Notes: generated by a model not told the origin, from the sequence alone. Numbered from the stretch's first letter, positions 8,118 to 16,525 are shown. The stretch: DNA of 64,000 bases from Micrococcaceae bacterium Sec5.1 (GCA_039636795.1 CP143430.1:434001-498000), one strand, 5' to 3'. Made by a program: numbers and translations.

Positions 8118-8684
8118 TCAGTGGGCGTACATGAACGAAGACGAGGCGCCCCTGCGCATCTTGACGCCGCAAACGATCAACAACAGCCCCGCAACTACGG
8201 AGAAGGCTGCCAGCAAACCCACCACGCCCAGGAACCCGAAGCCGGGGTTGATCAGGACAAACAGTCCAAAAAGCGCCGTCACAAGACCTGTCAGCAGCCA
8301 GACTCTCCAACCATTGACGGAGCTCCTTGCTGCAAACGCGAAGATGATTTCGGAAAGCCCCAGGACCAAGGCCCAGAGTCCAATCAGGATGCCAAAGGCT
8401 GCAGCTGTGATTCCCGGCCACGCGACCGCCACCAAACCGGCGGCGAGGGAGATGAAGCCTCCCACCATCGTCCAGCCGGAATGGCGTGAAGGGTCGTAAA
8501 AGTAGTGGGCCACGTTGGTGAGGCCGTCCACGATTGCGAAGACACCGAAAACGAAAACCAGTCCGAAGACCGTGGCTACTGGCAAAGATGCAACCAAGAG
8601 TCCAAAGAGCACGGCCAGGATTCCCCGGAACAGCAGGGCGGTTCCGGAATGTTTGAACATCTTGCGCTCGGAAGCGGCGGACAT
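8118..8684 (-). CDS. HdeD-family membrane protein
   Basis: A 188-residue, six-helix membrane protein with the paired-helix repeats of the HdeD/DUF308 family. Conserved features include LFRGILAVLFGLLVASLP, a Gly-rich turn (VFGVFAIVDGL) and the later echo GLWALVLGLSEIIFAF. HdeD is linked to acid resistance in Escherichia coli, but the actinobacterial members have no settled role. The gene stands alone on the minus strand downstream of the response regulator, with a three-copy tandem repeat between them. Confidence 0.85.
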   Translation of the reverse strand: MSAASERKMFKHSGTALLFRGILAVLFGLLVASLPVATVFGLVFVFGVFAIVDGLTNVAHYFYDPSRHSGWTMVGGFISLAAGLVAVAWPGITAAAFGILIGLWALVLGLSEIIFAFAARSSVNGWRVWLLTGLVTALFGLFVLINPGFGFLGVVGLLAAFSVVAGLLLIVCGVKMRRGASSSFMYAH

Positions 8685-8746
8685 AGTGCCAGCTTAATGG
8701 AATGTTGCCGGTGGATATATAGGAACGAGCCCTGAATTGCGGGCGC

Positions 8747-8800
8747 GGCTGGCCTACGTCATGTGGCCGGTCTACCGCACGCGGCCGGCCTACCGCATGC
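8747..8800 (-). repeat. 18-bp tandem repeat covering the response-regulator stop codon
   Basis: Three 18-bp units at 8747-8764, 8765-8782 and 8783-8800 share the consensus GGCCGGCCTACCGCATGC. On the minus strand each unit carries a TAG in the same phase as the regulator stop (CTA at 8790-8792, inside the last unit). The array therefore looks like duplication of the 3' end of the gene, stop codon included. Confidence 0.85.
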
Positions 8801-9416
8801 CTTCGCGACGAATGGCGGTTGCGATAGCGGCCGCCCGCGTCTCCACGCCGAGCTTGGCATAGATGTGGGCCAGATGGGTTTTGACGGTTGCTTCGGAAAT
8901 GAAGAGGCGTTTGCCCAGATCGCGGTTGCTGAGGCCCTCGGTCAGGAGGCTCAGGAGCTCTGCCTCCCTGGGCGTGAGGATTTCGTCCGGGTTCCGCAGC
9001 TGTTGGAAAAGCCGGGAAGCCACGGGCGCGCTCATCACGCTTTTGCCCTGCACAGCGCCTCTTACGGCTGCAAAGATCTCTTCCGGTGCGGCGTCCTTGA
9101 GCAGGTAACCCATGGCGCCGGCATCGACGGCACGGACGATGTCGGCGTCGGAATCGTAAGTGGTGAACACGATCACGGCCTGCTGTGGATTGCGCTGCCG
9201 CAACTGCTTGATGGCCTCGATGCCGTCGATTCCCGCACCCATTGCGAGGTCCATAAGAACCACTGCCGGTGAATGCTGCTGTGCCGCTTCCAGCGCTTCC
9301 TCACCTGATGATGCTTCACCGACGACGACGATATCGGCCTGGGTGCCCAACAGCGCCTTCAGCCCGCTCCGGACTACCGTGTGGTCGTCCACAAGCAGCA
9401 CGGAAATGGTGGTCAC
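8790..9416 (-). CDS. NarL/LuxR-type response regulator (SenR-like)
   Basis: The 208-residue protein has a receiver domain at residues 1-120. The acidic pair is DD at 10-11, the phospho-acceptor Asp56 lies in VVLMDLAMG, the Thr is in IVFTTYDSD, and the switch Lys is in LLKDAAP. The C-terminal LuxR helix-turn-helix (LTPREAELLSLLTEG, then SEATVKTHLAHIYAKLGV) begins near residue 140. The start overlaps the kinase stop by 4 bp, so the pair is translationally coupled. The divergent secreted HbpS-like protein suggests a SenS-SenR-type output responding to haem or redox stress. Confidence 0.92.
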   Translation of the reverse strand: MTTISVLLVDDHTVVRSGLKALLGTQADIVVVGEASSGEEALEAAQQHSPAVVLMDLAMGAGIDGIEAIKQLRQRNPQQAVIVFTTYDSDADIVRAVDAGAMGYLLKDAAPEEIFAAVRGAVQGKSVMSAPVASRLFQQLRNPDEILTPREAELLSLLTEGLSNRDLGKRLFISEATVKTHLAHIYAKLGVETRAAAIATAIRREGMR

Positions 9417-10771
9417 AAGGACTCCTTCGATATGTCTGCGGGCGATGTAGCTTCAGGCGACCTGTCTTCAGGCGTACCTTCAGGTAGAGCCGGCAGCGGG
9501 ATCTGGGCTGCGATGATGGTGCCCTCGCCCGGAGAGCTCTCCACGGACAATTCTCCGCCCAGCTGCTCAATGCGTTGTCGCATGGCGCGTAGACCGTATC
9601 CTCCCGCTTCCGACGGCGGAGGTACCGCTCCGGGATCAAAGCCGCGGCCGTCGTCGAACACGTCAAGGGTGATCGCGTCCGGAAGGTACCCAAGAGTCAC
9701 GCTGGCGTTGTCCGCATGGGCATGAAGTTTGATGTTGGCCGCGGCGCTCTGGGTGACGCGGAGCAGGGCATGCCGAACCTCGGGCGGGATGGGACGGGTC
9801 TCGCCGGTGACCTGCACAAGGACGTGGTCCAGGTACTGCTGGGCCGCCCGCTCCAAGGCTTCGAGAAGGGGCGCAGTTTCGAGGCCAGGCACCGAGAGCT
9901 CGTGCACGAGGCTCCGGGTGTCGGCAAGGTTCCCGCGGAGGAGACTGGTTGCTTTGCTGACTTCGTGGTGTGCCTCAGGATTGGGCCAGGAACGTTGGGC
10001 TGCTTCAAGCAGGAGCAGGCCGCTCGCGAGGCCCTGGGTGATGGTGTCGTGGATTTCACGTGAAACACGCTCGCGTTCGGCCGCGATTCCTGCTGTTCGT
10101 TCACTCGCCGCCAGCTGTTCCTGCGCTTGGGCTACATCTTCGAAGAGCTTTCGCTGGAGTGCGCCGTCGCGCTCGATCTTGTCGTAAATCAACGTGAGCA
10201 AGGCACCTGCAGCGAGCGGTCCGAGCAGCATCGCGACGTCGGTCCAGCCGCTCATACGGAAAAGCCCGACGGCGGTGGCCGCCGCCGTCGCGCCGCCCGC
10301 CAGATACGCGGCCCACCCACGGAACGCGGTGCGGCTGAGGAAGAAAATCGCAAAGGAACACCATGCGAAGCTGGGCGCCGCGATCACCAGGGCAGCCCAC
10401 GCGGCCACCAAGGCAAACATCCACAGCTTGCGGTTTTGGGTTTGTTGGCTCTGCATGGGTTTGCCGTGTTGGGTGAGCTGGCGGTGTTGGGCCAGCAACG
10501 CTGTCACGACGTACAGGGCACATACGCTGACAGCCAAGGCCACAGTCCAGAGGTTGTCCGCGGGGGAGTGGCGCATGACGTACCGGACAGCAGAGGAGAC
10601 CATCAGCACGGCGAACCCCAAATGCACCACGGCGTCAATGCGGGTATCGATCCGGCCGCTTGGATCCGCACGGCTGCTGGGATCCGGCCGTTGAGGGGCT
10701 GCTGGCATCGGGGAGTTTCCTGTTTCCGTCTCTGTCGGTGGTAGGCGCTCTTTCCATGCTAGATCCCGCAT
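9413..10771 (-). CDS. Sensor histidine kinase, NarL-partner type (SenS-like)
   Basis: About 452 residues from the ATG at 10771, which has GGTGGAGAG upstream. An ATG at 10708 is an alternative, and the longer frame to 10900 runs into the divergent gene's leader. Four to five hydrophobic helices occupy the first half (HLGFAVLMVSSAVRYVM, WTVALAVSVCALYVV and others). A HisKA_3 segment follows with the phospho-acceptor His in ERERVSREIHDTITQG, then a HATPase domain with the G1 box FDDGRGFDPG and the G2-like GEGTII. It should phosphorylate the coupled response regulator. The multi-helix membrane sensor lacks a large extracellular loop. Confidence 0.9.
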   Translation of the reverse strand: MRDLAWKERLPPTETETGNSPMPAAPQRPDPSSRADPSGRIDTRIDAVVHLGFAVLMVSSAVRYVMRHSPADNLWTVALAVSVCALYVVTALLAQHRQLTQHGKPMQSQQTQNRKLWMFALVAAWAALVIAAPSFAWCSFAIFFLSRTAFRGWAAYLAGGATAAATAVGLFRMSGWTDVAMLLGPLAAGALLTLIYDKIERDGALQRKLFEDVAQAQEQLAASERTAGIAAERERVSREIHDTITQGLASGLLLLEAAQRSWPNPEAHHEVSKATSLLRGNLADTRSLVHELSVPGLETAPLLEALERAAQQYLDHVLVQVTGETRPIPPEVRHALLRVTQSAAANIKLHAHADNASVTLGYLPDAITLDVFDDGRGFDPGAVPPPSEAGGYGLRAMRQRIEQLGGELSVESSPGEGTIIAAQIPLPALPEGTPEDRSPEATSPADISKESL

Positions 10772-10912
10772 GATTGCTGGTCTCTCCACCTTTTGGCTGA
10801 TGCGGCTGGCGGAAAGGCTGAGCTTGGAACCGGCACACGGCCGATGTGCCCCTGGGGTTGCTCCCGGAACCATGGAGATGTACCCGAAATTGCCTGCCAC
10901 GAGGAGAACTCC

Positions 10913-11491
10913 GTGAAGAAGTCCAACAAGATGATTGCCGCCGCTGCTGCCGGAGCACTGTTGCTCACTGGTGGGGTTACCGCCGTAGCCAATGCCGTAG
11001 CCCCCGGCGCCGCGCCTGTTAACGTACCCGCTGCGCCAGTCAGTGCCGAGGTCCAGCCGGCACCTGAGAATGTGGTTTCCCAGAATCGAATCACCGTGGG
11101 TGCTTCCAGCAAGGCCGTGAATGCCGCGCTTGCCAAGTGCCAGGCAGACAAGCTTCCGTTCGTGACTGTGGCCCTCGTGGATCGCTTCGGCACTGTCCAG
11201 GCCCTACTCCGCGGTGACAACGCCGCCGAGCACACCATCGAGGCCGCCAAGCAGAAGGCCTACACCGCGGCTGCCTTCGGTGCCCCCACCAGCGAACTGG
11301 CCAAGCGCATCAACGGCACCGGCCCGTCCATCGCGGACCTTCCCGGCACGCTTTTCCTGGCTGGTGGTGTTCCGCTGAAGGTCAACGGCGTATCCGTGGC
11401 TGGCATCGGCGTCGGCGGTGCTCCCGACGGCGCCTTGGACGAGGCGTGCGCGACTGCTGGTGCCGAAGCCCTGACCACGGCTGCAAAGTAG
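10913..11491 (+). CDS. Secreted GlcG/HbpS-family (DUF336) protein
   Basis: A 192-residue protein from a GTG with GAGGAGA 5 bp upstream. A Sec-type signal peptide (VKKSNKMIAAAAAGALLLTG) is followed by an Ala/Pro-rich spacer and one GlcG/HbpS domain: KAVNAALAKCQADKLPFVTV, VDRFGTVQALLRGDNA, then a Gly-rich turn LFLAGGVPLKVNGVSVAGIG. HbpS of Streptomyces reticuli is a secreted haem-binding octamer that modulates the SenS kinase. Here the gene is divergent from a kinase/response-regulator pair, the same partnership in another orientation. No twin-arginine motif is present. Haem binding is an inference. Confidence 0.85.
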   Translation: MKKSNKMIAAAAAGALLLTGGVTAVANAVAPGAAPVNVPAAPVSAEVQPAPENVVSQNRITVGASSKAVNAALAKCQADKLPFVTVALVDRFGTVQALLRGDNAAEHTIEAAKQKAYTAAAFGAPTSELAKRINGTGPSIADLPGTLFLAGGVPLKVNGVSVAGIGVGGAPDGALDEACATAGAEALTTAAK

Positions 11492-11557
11492 CCCAAGTAA
11501 GTCGCAGCTGAGCGCGTTTTCAGCCCTCAAAACGCGCAGTGCTGCGACTTACTTGGG
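11492..11557. terminator. Long composite hairpin between convergent genes
   Basis: CCCAAGTAAGTCGCAGC (11492-11508) pairs perfectly with GCTGCGACTTACTTGGG (11541-11557). Inside it GCGCGTTTT (11512-11520) pairs with AAAACGCGC (11529-11537). It lies directly after the HbpS-like stop and ends one base before the convergent thiolase stop, so it would serve both strands. Confidence 0.8.
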
Positions 11558-12772
11558 TTAGATCGCCTCCAGCACGCTGACGTAATTCGCGATGCCCACG
11601 CCTCCCATGTTCTGGACGGCGCCTCGCCGGGCATTGGGAAGCTGCATGTCGCCGGCGGTCCCCGTGAGCTGCATCGCCGCAATGACATGCTGCGACACTC
11701 CGGTGGCCCCCACGGGATGCCCCTTGGCCTTCAGGCCGCCGGACACGTTGACGGGAAGTTTGCCGTCCTTATACACCCAGCCTTCTTGGACAGCGCGCGA
11801 ACCTTCGCCGCGTGGAGTCAGGCCCATGGCCTCGTACATGACGAGCTCGGCGATGGTGAAGCAGTCGTGGACTTCGGCGAAGTCCAGTCCGTCGATGCCC
11901 ACGCCTGCCATGCCCAGCGCCCGCTCCCAAGAGACACGGGTAGCGGCGAACTCGGTGGGATCGCGCTTTTCCGCGGGGAAGAAATCGTTCGCGTGACCGA
12001 AGCCCGCCAAGCGCACAGGTGCGGTTGCGCCGCCGGTAGCCGACGTTGAAATCACGACGGCGGCCGCACCGTCCGAGACCGGCGAACAGTCCGTACGGCG
12101 CAAGGGGTCCGCGACCATGGGGTTTTTGTCCGAGATGGTGCGGCAGAATTCCTCGCCAAAATCCCGGTGCATCTGGGCGTAGGGATTATCCATGCCGTTG
12201 TGGTGGTTCTTGGCTGCAATGGAACCGAGGACATCGCCCAGGCCTCCGGGGTAGGTGGCCGCGTCTATGCCCGTGCCGTAGCGCTTCCCGTAGTGCTTCG
12301 CCACCTCCGCGAACAACCCTGTGAACCCTGTGGTGGACGCCTTACCCGCCATTTCGTACGACGCACCAAGCAAGGCTGCCCCCACTACGTCCGCTCCGGC
12401 GTCGGTCATCTTCTCCGCGCCGATCACCAAAACATTGCGGGCAGTTCCGGCGAGCACAGCCTTCACGCCTTGCTGGAACGCGGCGGAACCGGAAGCGCAA
12501 GCGTTCTCCGTGCGCGTCGCCGGGACGTTGGCGAGGTCTGCCGAGAGTTGCAGTGCCAGCGACGACGTGAATCCCAGCGGCTGCATGCCTGAGTTGAACT
12601 GGCCGAGATAGACCTCGTCGATGTCCTTGGGCTCAAGCCCGGAATTGCGGATTGCTTCACCGGCTACTTGGACAATCAATGACTCGAGGGTGTGGTCCGT
12701 GAGTTTGCCGAACTTGCTGTGTCCCCACCCGGTGAGCAGGATGTCCTTGCCGAACTGGTCTTTCAAGCTCAT
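11558..12772 (-). CDS. Thiolase (acetyl-CoA acetyltransferase family, SCP2-thiolase-like)
   Basis: The 404-residue thiolase-fold enzyme has the nucleophilic Cys in [11 protein letters not shown] (about residue 91), the [10 protein letters not shown] block, and the C-terminal [14 protein letters not shown] motif. The second active-site Cys-x-Gly loop of classical thiolases is replaced by NMGGVG, as in the SCP2/SCP-x branch. Its start overlaps the CoA-transferase beta subunit stop (ATGA), so the three genes form one unit. Together they could activate a 3-oxoacid with a CoA-transferase and then cleave the 3-oxoacyl-CoA. Acetoacetate giving two acetyl-CoA is the simplest reading. A beta-ketoadipate role is less likely given the thiolase type. 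Confidence 0.85.
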   Translation of the reverse strand: MSLKDQFGKDILLTGWGHSKFGKLTDHTLESLIVQVAGEAIRNSGLEPKDIDEVYLGQFNSGMQPLGFTSSLALQLSADLANVPATRTENACASGSAAFQQGVKAVLAGTARNVLVIGAEKMTDAGADVVGAALLGASYEMAGKASTTGFTGLFAEVAKHYGKRYGTGIDAATYPGGLGDVLGSIAAKNHHNGMDNPYAQMHRDFGEEFCRTISDKNPMVADPLRRTDCSPVSDGAAAVVISTSATGGATAPVRLAGFGHANDFFPAEKRDPTEFAATRVSWERALGMAGVGIDGLDFAEVHDCFTIAELVMYEAMGLTPRGEGSRAVQEGWVYKDGKLPVNVSGGLKAKGHPVGATGVSQHVIAAMQLTGTAGDMQLPNARRGAVQNMGGVGIANYVSVLEAI

Positions 12773-13464
12773 GCGCTTGCTCCTTCAAGTGTGTGTTCTT
12801 CAGACGTGAGCGCTACCGTGAACTCCGCCTCTGTCTTGCTGTGGATCTCTTCCACCGTGACACCTGGGGCGAGGCGGGTGAGCAGGAGGCTCGTGCCGCC
12901 GTCGTGCTTTTCCGCGTCGGCCTCGATGTCGAAGACCGCGAGGTCCGTGATGATCCGGTCAACGCACCTCAGCCCGGTGAGCGGCAGCGTGCATTCCGTG
13001 ACGATTTTGGCCGAGCCGTCCTTGGCATTGTGCTCGGTGAGGACCACTACCCGCGGTGTCCCGGCCACCAAATCCATGGCGCCGCCCATGCCCTTGACCA
13101 TCTTTCCCGGGATGGTCCAATTGGCGAGGTCGCCGCTGCCGGAGACCTGCATGGCGCCCAGAATCGCCACCTTCACATGGCCGCCCCGGATCATGCCGAA
13201 GGACGTGGCGGAATCGAAAATGCTTCCACCCGATGTGATAGTGACGGTCTGCTTACCCGCATTGATCAGGTCCGCGTCCTCCTCGCCCTCATAAGGGAAC
13301 GGGCCCATGCCGAGCAGGCCATTCTCGCTTTGGAGAACCACCCGCACGCCGTCGGGCAGGTTGTTGGCCACCAAGGTGGGGATGCCGATGCCGAGGTTGA
13401 CGTAGTCGCCGTCGTTCAATTCTTCAGCCGCAATGGCGGCCATCTGGTCTCGTGTCCAAGCCAT
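12769..13464 (-). CDS. scoB: 3-oxoacid CoA-transferase subunit B
   Basis: The 231-residue small subunit of the succinyl-CoA:3-oxoacid CoA-transferase family. The catalytic Glu is in [10 protein letters not shown], near residue 48. Other family blocks are [27 protein letters not shown] and [17 protein letters not shown]. Length and motifs are standard for the separate-subunit bacterial enzyme. It pairs with the alpha subunit encoded immediately upstream and is coupled to the thiolase downstream by a 4-bp overlap. The distinction between acetoacetate and 3-oxoadipate as substrate cannot be made from these motifs alone. Confidence 0.92.
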   Translation of the reverse strand: MAWTRDQMAAIAAEELNDGDYVNLGIGIPTLVANNLPDGVRVVLQSENGLLGMGPFPYEGEEDADLINAGKQTVTITSGGSIFDSATSFGMIRGGHVKVAILGAMQVSGSGDLANWTIPGKMVKGMGGAMDLVAGTPRVVVLTEHNAKDGSAKIVTECTLPLTGLRCVDRIITDLAVFDIEADAEKHDGGTSLLLTRLAPGVTVEEIHSKTEAEFTVALTSEEHTLEGASA

Positions 13465-13480
13465 GATGTGTGCTCCCTAT

Positions 13481-13539
13481 TCTCTTAGACCGTTAGCGCT
13501 TCTCTTAGACCGTTAGCGCTTCTCTAGACCGTGAGCGCT
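13481..13539 (-). repeat. 20-bp tandem repeat covering the scoA stop codon
   Basis: TCTCTTAGACCGTTAGCGCT occurs twice in perfect tandem (13481-13500, 13501-13520), followed by a 19-bp diverged copy (13521-13539). Read on the minus strand each copy encodes the last residues of the alpha subunit (EALTV) and a stop codon, TAG in the genuine end and TAA in the two extra copies. The scoA stop lies in the diverged copy, so the two perfect copies are untranslated. Confidence 0.88.
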
Positions 13540-14240
13540 TCGCGCCGCGGGCGGACTGTGCGCTGTTCGATGTCCTTAACCCGCGCGCTGGCCTGCACCA
13601 GCCTTTGGACGAAGACGCCGGGCGTGACAATGTGATTGGGGTCGAGCTCGCCCGGTTGCACAATGATCTCCGCCTCAGCGATGGTGACGGCGCCGGCTGT
13701 TGCCACCACAGGGTTGAAGTTCCTCGCTGTGTAGCGGTAGATCAGGTTTCCATCCGTGTCGGCGGTGTGGGCGTGTACAAGCGCGACGTCGGCGGTGATG
13801 GCGCGCTCGCGGACGTACGTCACGCCGTCGAACTCTTCCAACGCCTTTCCTTCGGCAACCAGGGTGCCCACGCCAGTCCGCGTGTAGAAGGCAGGGATGC
13901 CGGCACCGCCAGCGCGGAGCCGCTCGGCGAGGGTGCCTTGCGGAGTGAATTCGACGTCGAGCTTGCCGGCCAGATACTGCTCGGCAAACAGCTTGTTCTC
14001 GCCGACGTACGAGGCGATGACTTTCCTCACCTGGCCTGCCTCGATCAGCACGCCAAGCCCCTTGCCATCCACGCCCATGTTGTTGGAGACGATGGTGAGA
14101 TCCTTGGCGCCGGACTCCCGGACGGCGTCGATCAGGTCGGCCGGGATGCCACTGAGGCCAAAACCCCCGACGGCGATGGTCAGGCCGTCTGCCATCAGGT
14201 CATGGAGCGCTTCGGTTGCGCTGGCGTGCATCTTCGACAT
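13524..14240 (-). CDS. scoA: 3-oxoacid CoA-transferase subunit A
   Basis: 238 residues from the ATG at 14240, which has GAGGAG 6 bp upstream. A longer frame to 14279 exists but crosses the putative operator. Family motifs include the glycine-rich GGFGLSGIPADLIDA near residue 22, VSNNMGVDG, and ATAGAVTIAEAE in the second half. It forms the heteromeric CoA-transferase with subunit B, which starts 60 bp downstream after the tandem repeat. The operon order is scoA, scoB, thiolase. It is divergent from an IclR-type regulator, with palindromes in the shared promoter. Confidence 0.92.
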   Translation of the reverse strand: MSKMHASATEALHDLMADGLTIAVGGFGLSGIPADLIDAVRESGAKDLTIVSNNMGVDGKGLGVLIEAGQVRKVIASYVGENKLFAEQYLAGKLDVEFTPQGTLAERLRAGGAGIPAFYTRTGVGTLVAEGKALEEFDGVTYVRERAITADVALVHAHTADTDGNLIYRYTARNFNPVVATAGAVTIAEAEIIVQPGELDPNHIVTPGVFVQRLVQASARVKDIEQRTVRPRREALTV

Positions 14241-14265
14241 TGGAACTCCTCTTTGAGTCTTTGTT

Positions 14266-14396
14266 GTGGAAGTATCCACGTTGTGGACTGGTTATCTGTA
14301 AAGGAGCCTAGGAGTGATCCTTGCTGTGGTCAACGGCTTCAGGGCTTGGCTACTCACGCTGTGGACTGTAGGCTCAATCGTGTCCATATTGTGGAC
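14266..14396. promoter_or_regulatory. Divergent promoter with two candidate IclR operators
   Basis: GTGGAAGTATCCAC (14266-14279) and GTCCATATTGTGGAC (14382-14396) are inverted repeats sharing the half-site GTGGA. The first lies 26 bp before the scoA start and the second 20 bp before the IclR start. Further isolated TGTGGAC half-sites sit at 14283-14288 and 14360-14366. The arrangement suggests one regulator controlling both directions. Confidence 0.6.
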
Positions 14397-14415
14397 GAAA
14401 TCTTCAGGAGGCTTT

Positions 14416-15204
14416 GTGACCGAACAGAAATCCACGCAAAACCCGGTGCAGGGTGCCCAGGTTGTGGGCCGTGTTGCCCTGCTGCTGAGGCTGGTGGGAC
14501 GCAAACCCGAGGGGACGTCGTTGGCCGGATTGGTTCGTGAATCAGGGCTGACACGGCCAACCGTGCACCGGCTGCTGACGTCGCTGGCTGCGGAGGGATT
14601 GCTGGAACACGATTCAGCCGCGGGGAAGTGGGTTCTTGGTCCGGAAATCTTCCTCCTGGGATCCGTAGCGGCGGCACGCTTCCCCATGGAGGACATTGCC
14701 CGGCCCAGCCTGCGCCGCCTCGCCGCCGAAACTGGCGAGAGCGCGTTCTTCTCCATCCGACGCGGCAACGAAACTGTCTGCGTGTTGCGCGAGGAAGGCT
14801 CGTTCCCGGTGAGGTCCTTCGTGCTGCATGAAGGCGTACGTTTTCCTTTGGGAGTTGCCTCGGCAGGAACGGCCATCATGGCCTTCCTGCCCACCGACGA
14901 GCAGGAAACCCTGCTTGAGGATTGGTCTGCGCACGCTGGCGACTTTGCCGTGGGGCATCCATCTGACGTGGTCCGGGATAACCTTGAGCGCACGCGGCTG
15001 GCGGGCTACTCCGTGAACCCGGGGCTGATCCTTGAAGGAAGCTGGGGGATGGGCGCGGCCGTTTTTGACCAACAGGGGCGTCCGGCATGGGCCCTTTCCT
15101 TGACGGGGATCGAACCACGGTTCCGTCCTGATCGACAGGAATTCCTCGGCAAATTGCTGCTCGAGGAAGCCCATCGCATGACCGCAAAACTGCAGGGATC
15201 CTGA
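14416..15204 (+). CDS. IclR-family regulator of the CoA-transferase/thiolase operon
   Basis: 262 residues from the GTG at 14416, which has AGGAGG 5 bp upstream. The frame to 14314 lies in the promoter. An N-terminal winged helix (SLAGLVRESGLTRPTVHRLL, residues 34-55) is followed by the IclR effector domain (ETGESAFFSIRRGNETVCVL, GVASAGTAIMAFLP, SVNPGLILEGSWGMGAAVFD). In PcaR/PcaU-type members the effector is an aromatic-pathway intermediate. Here a ketoacid is plausible. It is divergent from scoA-scoB-thiolase and most likely binds the GTGGA palindromes between them. Confidence 0.9.
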   Translation: MTEQKSTQNPVQGAQVVGRVALLLRLVGRKPEGTSLAGLVRESGLTRPTVHRLLTSLAAEGLLEHDSAAGKWVLGPEIFLLGSVAAARFPMEDIARPSLRRLAAETGESAFFSIRRGNETVCVLREEGSFPVRSFVLHEGVRFPLGVASAGTAIMAFLPTDEQETLLEDWSAHAGDFAVGHPSDVVRDNLERTRLAGYSVNPGLILEGSWGMGAAVFDQQGRPAWALSLTGIEPRFRPDRQEFLGKLLLEEAHRMTAKLQGS

Positions 15205-15270
15205 CCCAAGTAGGGGACAGCACATGCTCCAATGAGAGCCCAGTGGACCGTTTGCTGTCCCCTAGTTGGG
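15205..15270. terminator. Long hairpin between convergent IclR and GNAT genes
   Basis: CCCAAGTAGGGGACAGCA (15205-15222) pairs with TGCTGTCCCCTAGTTGGG (15253-15270), 17 of 18 positions complementary. The right arm contains the GNAT stop codon. It begins with the same CCCAAGTA as the hairpin at 11492 and occupies the same kind of convergent junction. Confidence 0.8.
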
Positions 15271-15852
15271 TGAGCGCAGGTCCAGACGCATCAGCACCCT
15301 CGGGAATCCGTTGAGGACGGACGTCGTTTCGGCGACCTTGGTGAAGCCGGCCTGCTCGAACAGCCTGCGGGTACCCACGTACGCCATGGTCAGATCCACC
15401 CTGTTGCCCTTGTTGTCCACGGGGTAGCCCTCAATGGCTGGCGCGCCATGGCTCTTTGCGAAGTCAATTGCACCCTTTAGCAGCTTGTGCGAAATGCCCT
15501 TGCCGCGATGCCCGGGCCGCACCCTGATGCACCAGACAGACCACACATCGGCTTTGTCCGCGTGGGGGATCTTTCGGCTAGTCGCAAAGCTGGTGTCGGC
15601 CCGGGGGTGCACGGCAGCCCACCCGACTACTTCGCCGCCGTCGTAAGCGAGAACGCCTGGCGGCGGATCCTCCGCTACCAGCCTTTCCACGAACTTTCCC
15701 CGCTCCTCCCGCTGGAGCTCAAGGTTCTGCTTCGAGGGAATCCGGTAACTCAGGCACCAGCACACATTGGCATCCGGACGTTTGGGGCCGACGATGGTTT
15801 TCACGTCCTCGAACACCGTTGCCGGACGAACCTCGATTCCCATGCCGCCCAT
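15262..15852 (-). CDS. GNAT-family N-acetyltransferase
   Basis: About 196 residues from the ATG at 15852; the ATG three codons later also has a GG-rich leader. The open frame to 16050 has no coding character. The acetyl-CoA-binding core is visible as VWSVWCIRVRPGHRGKGISH (motif A, with R/Q-x-x-G-x-G/A realised as RGKGIS). It is preceded by VVGWAAVHPRADTSF and followed by a C-terminal beta/alpha segment with TRRLFEQAGFTKVAET. The substrate is unknown. The stop codon is part of the terminator hairpin shared with the convergent IclR gene. Confidence 0.82.
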   Translation of the reverse strand: MGGMGIEVRPATVFEDVKTIVGPKRPDANVCWCLSYRIPSKQNLELQREERGKFVERLVAEDPPPGVLAYDGGEVVGWAAVHPRADTSFATSRKIPHADKADVWSVWCIRVRPGHRGKGISHKLLKGAIDFAKSHGAPAIEGYPVDNKGNRVDLTMAYVGTRRLFEQAGFTKVAETTSVLNGFPRVLMRLDLRSPN

Positions 15853-16052
15853 CCTGTCACCGCCGCCCAACTCTTCGCTAGACTGGCGGACGTGATGACC
15901 GGATCGGGCACCTGCCCTGCACGGATTGGCTACCCGGCCGAGTTCTGACGGGTGCTGGCGCCGTGACATGTGCCAGCGCTGCGCGCGCTCCTCCCCGTGG
16001 ATTGATGACCCTGAAACCCATCGAACGAAATCCACACAACTAGGAGTCATGC

Positions 16053-16427
16053 ATGCCCGCCCTTTTTAACCACACCATCATCGCGTCCACCGATCGCGTC
16101 GCTTCCGCCGAGTTCTACCGGTCCATCCTCCAAGCGGACGAAGCACCCAGCTGGGGGCCCTTCACCAACCTGACGTTGGCTGCCGGCGTGATGCTCCAAT
16201 TCGCCGAGCCTCCGGTTGAGATCCAGATGCAGCACTACGCCTTCCTGGTTGACGATCAGCATTTTGACCGGGCCTATCAGCGGCTGGTGAGTGCCGGCGT
16301 CGAGCATTGGGCGGATCCGCAGATGACCCGTCCAGGCGAGACCAACACGGAGCACGGTGGCCGGGGCGTCTACTTCAAGGACCCCTCGGGCCACGCGCTG
16401 GAGCTGATCACGAAGCCGTATGTCTAA
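16053..16427 (+). CDS. VOC-family (glyoxalase/dioxygenase fold) protein
   Basis: 124 residues with the two beta-alpha-beta-beta-beta modules of the vicinal oxygen chelate fold: FNHTIIASTDRVASAEFYRSI at the N-terminus and GRGVYFKDPSGHALELITKP at the C-terminus. The His near residue 4 and the Glu in ALELI occupy positions that bind metal in glyoxalase-type members. The closest resemblance is to small uncharacterised glyoxalase/bleomycin-resistance-like proteins. The start ATG follows GGAG. It is monocistronic or weakly linked to the small membrane protein downstream. Confidence 0.85.
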   Translation: MPALFNHTIIASTDRVASAEFYRSILQADEAPSWGPFTNLTLAAGVMLQFAEPPVEIQMQHYAFLVDDQHFDRAYQRLVSAGVEHWADPQMTRPGETNTEHGGRGVYFKDPSGHALELITKPYV

Positions 16428-16525
16428 GCCTTCGCCATTGTGTCCGAGCCATTTGGAGTTCTTCAAACGGCGAAATAATGTTCGACCGATCGCTTGGTCC
16501 AGCTCGCCCCACTTTTTGGAGAACC

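Noticed and set aside
8747..8800. Possible CRISPR-like array
   Set aside because: Units are contiguous 18-bp tandem repeats without spacers, so this is not a CRISPR. No cas gene is present anywhere in the window.
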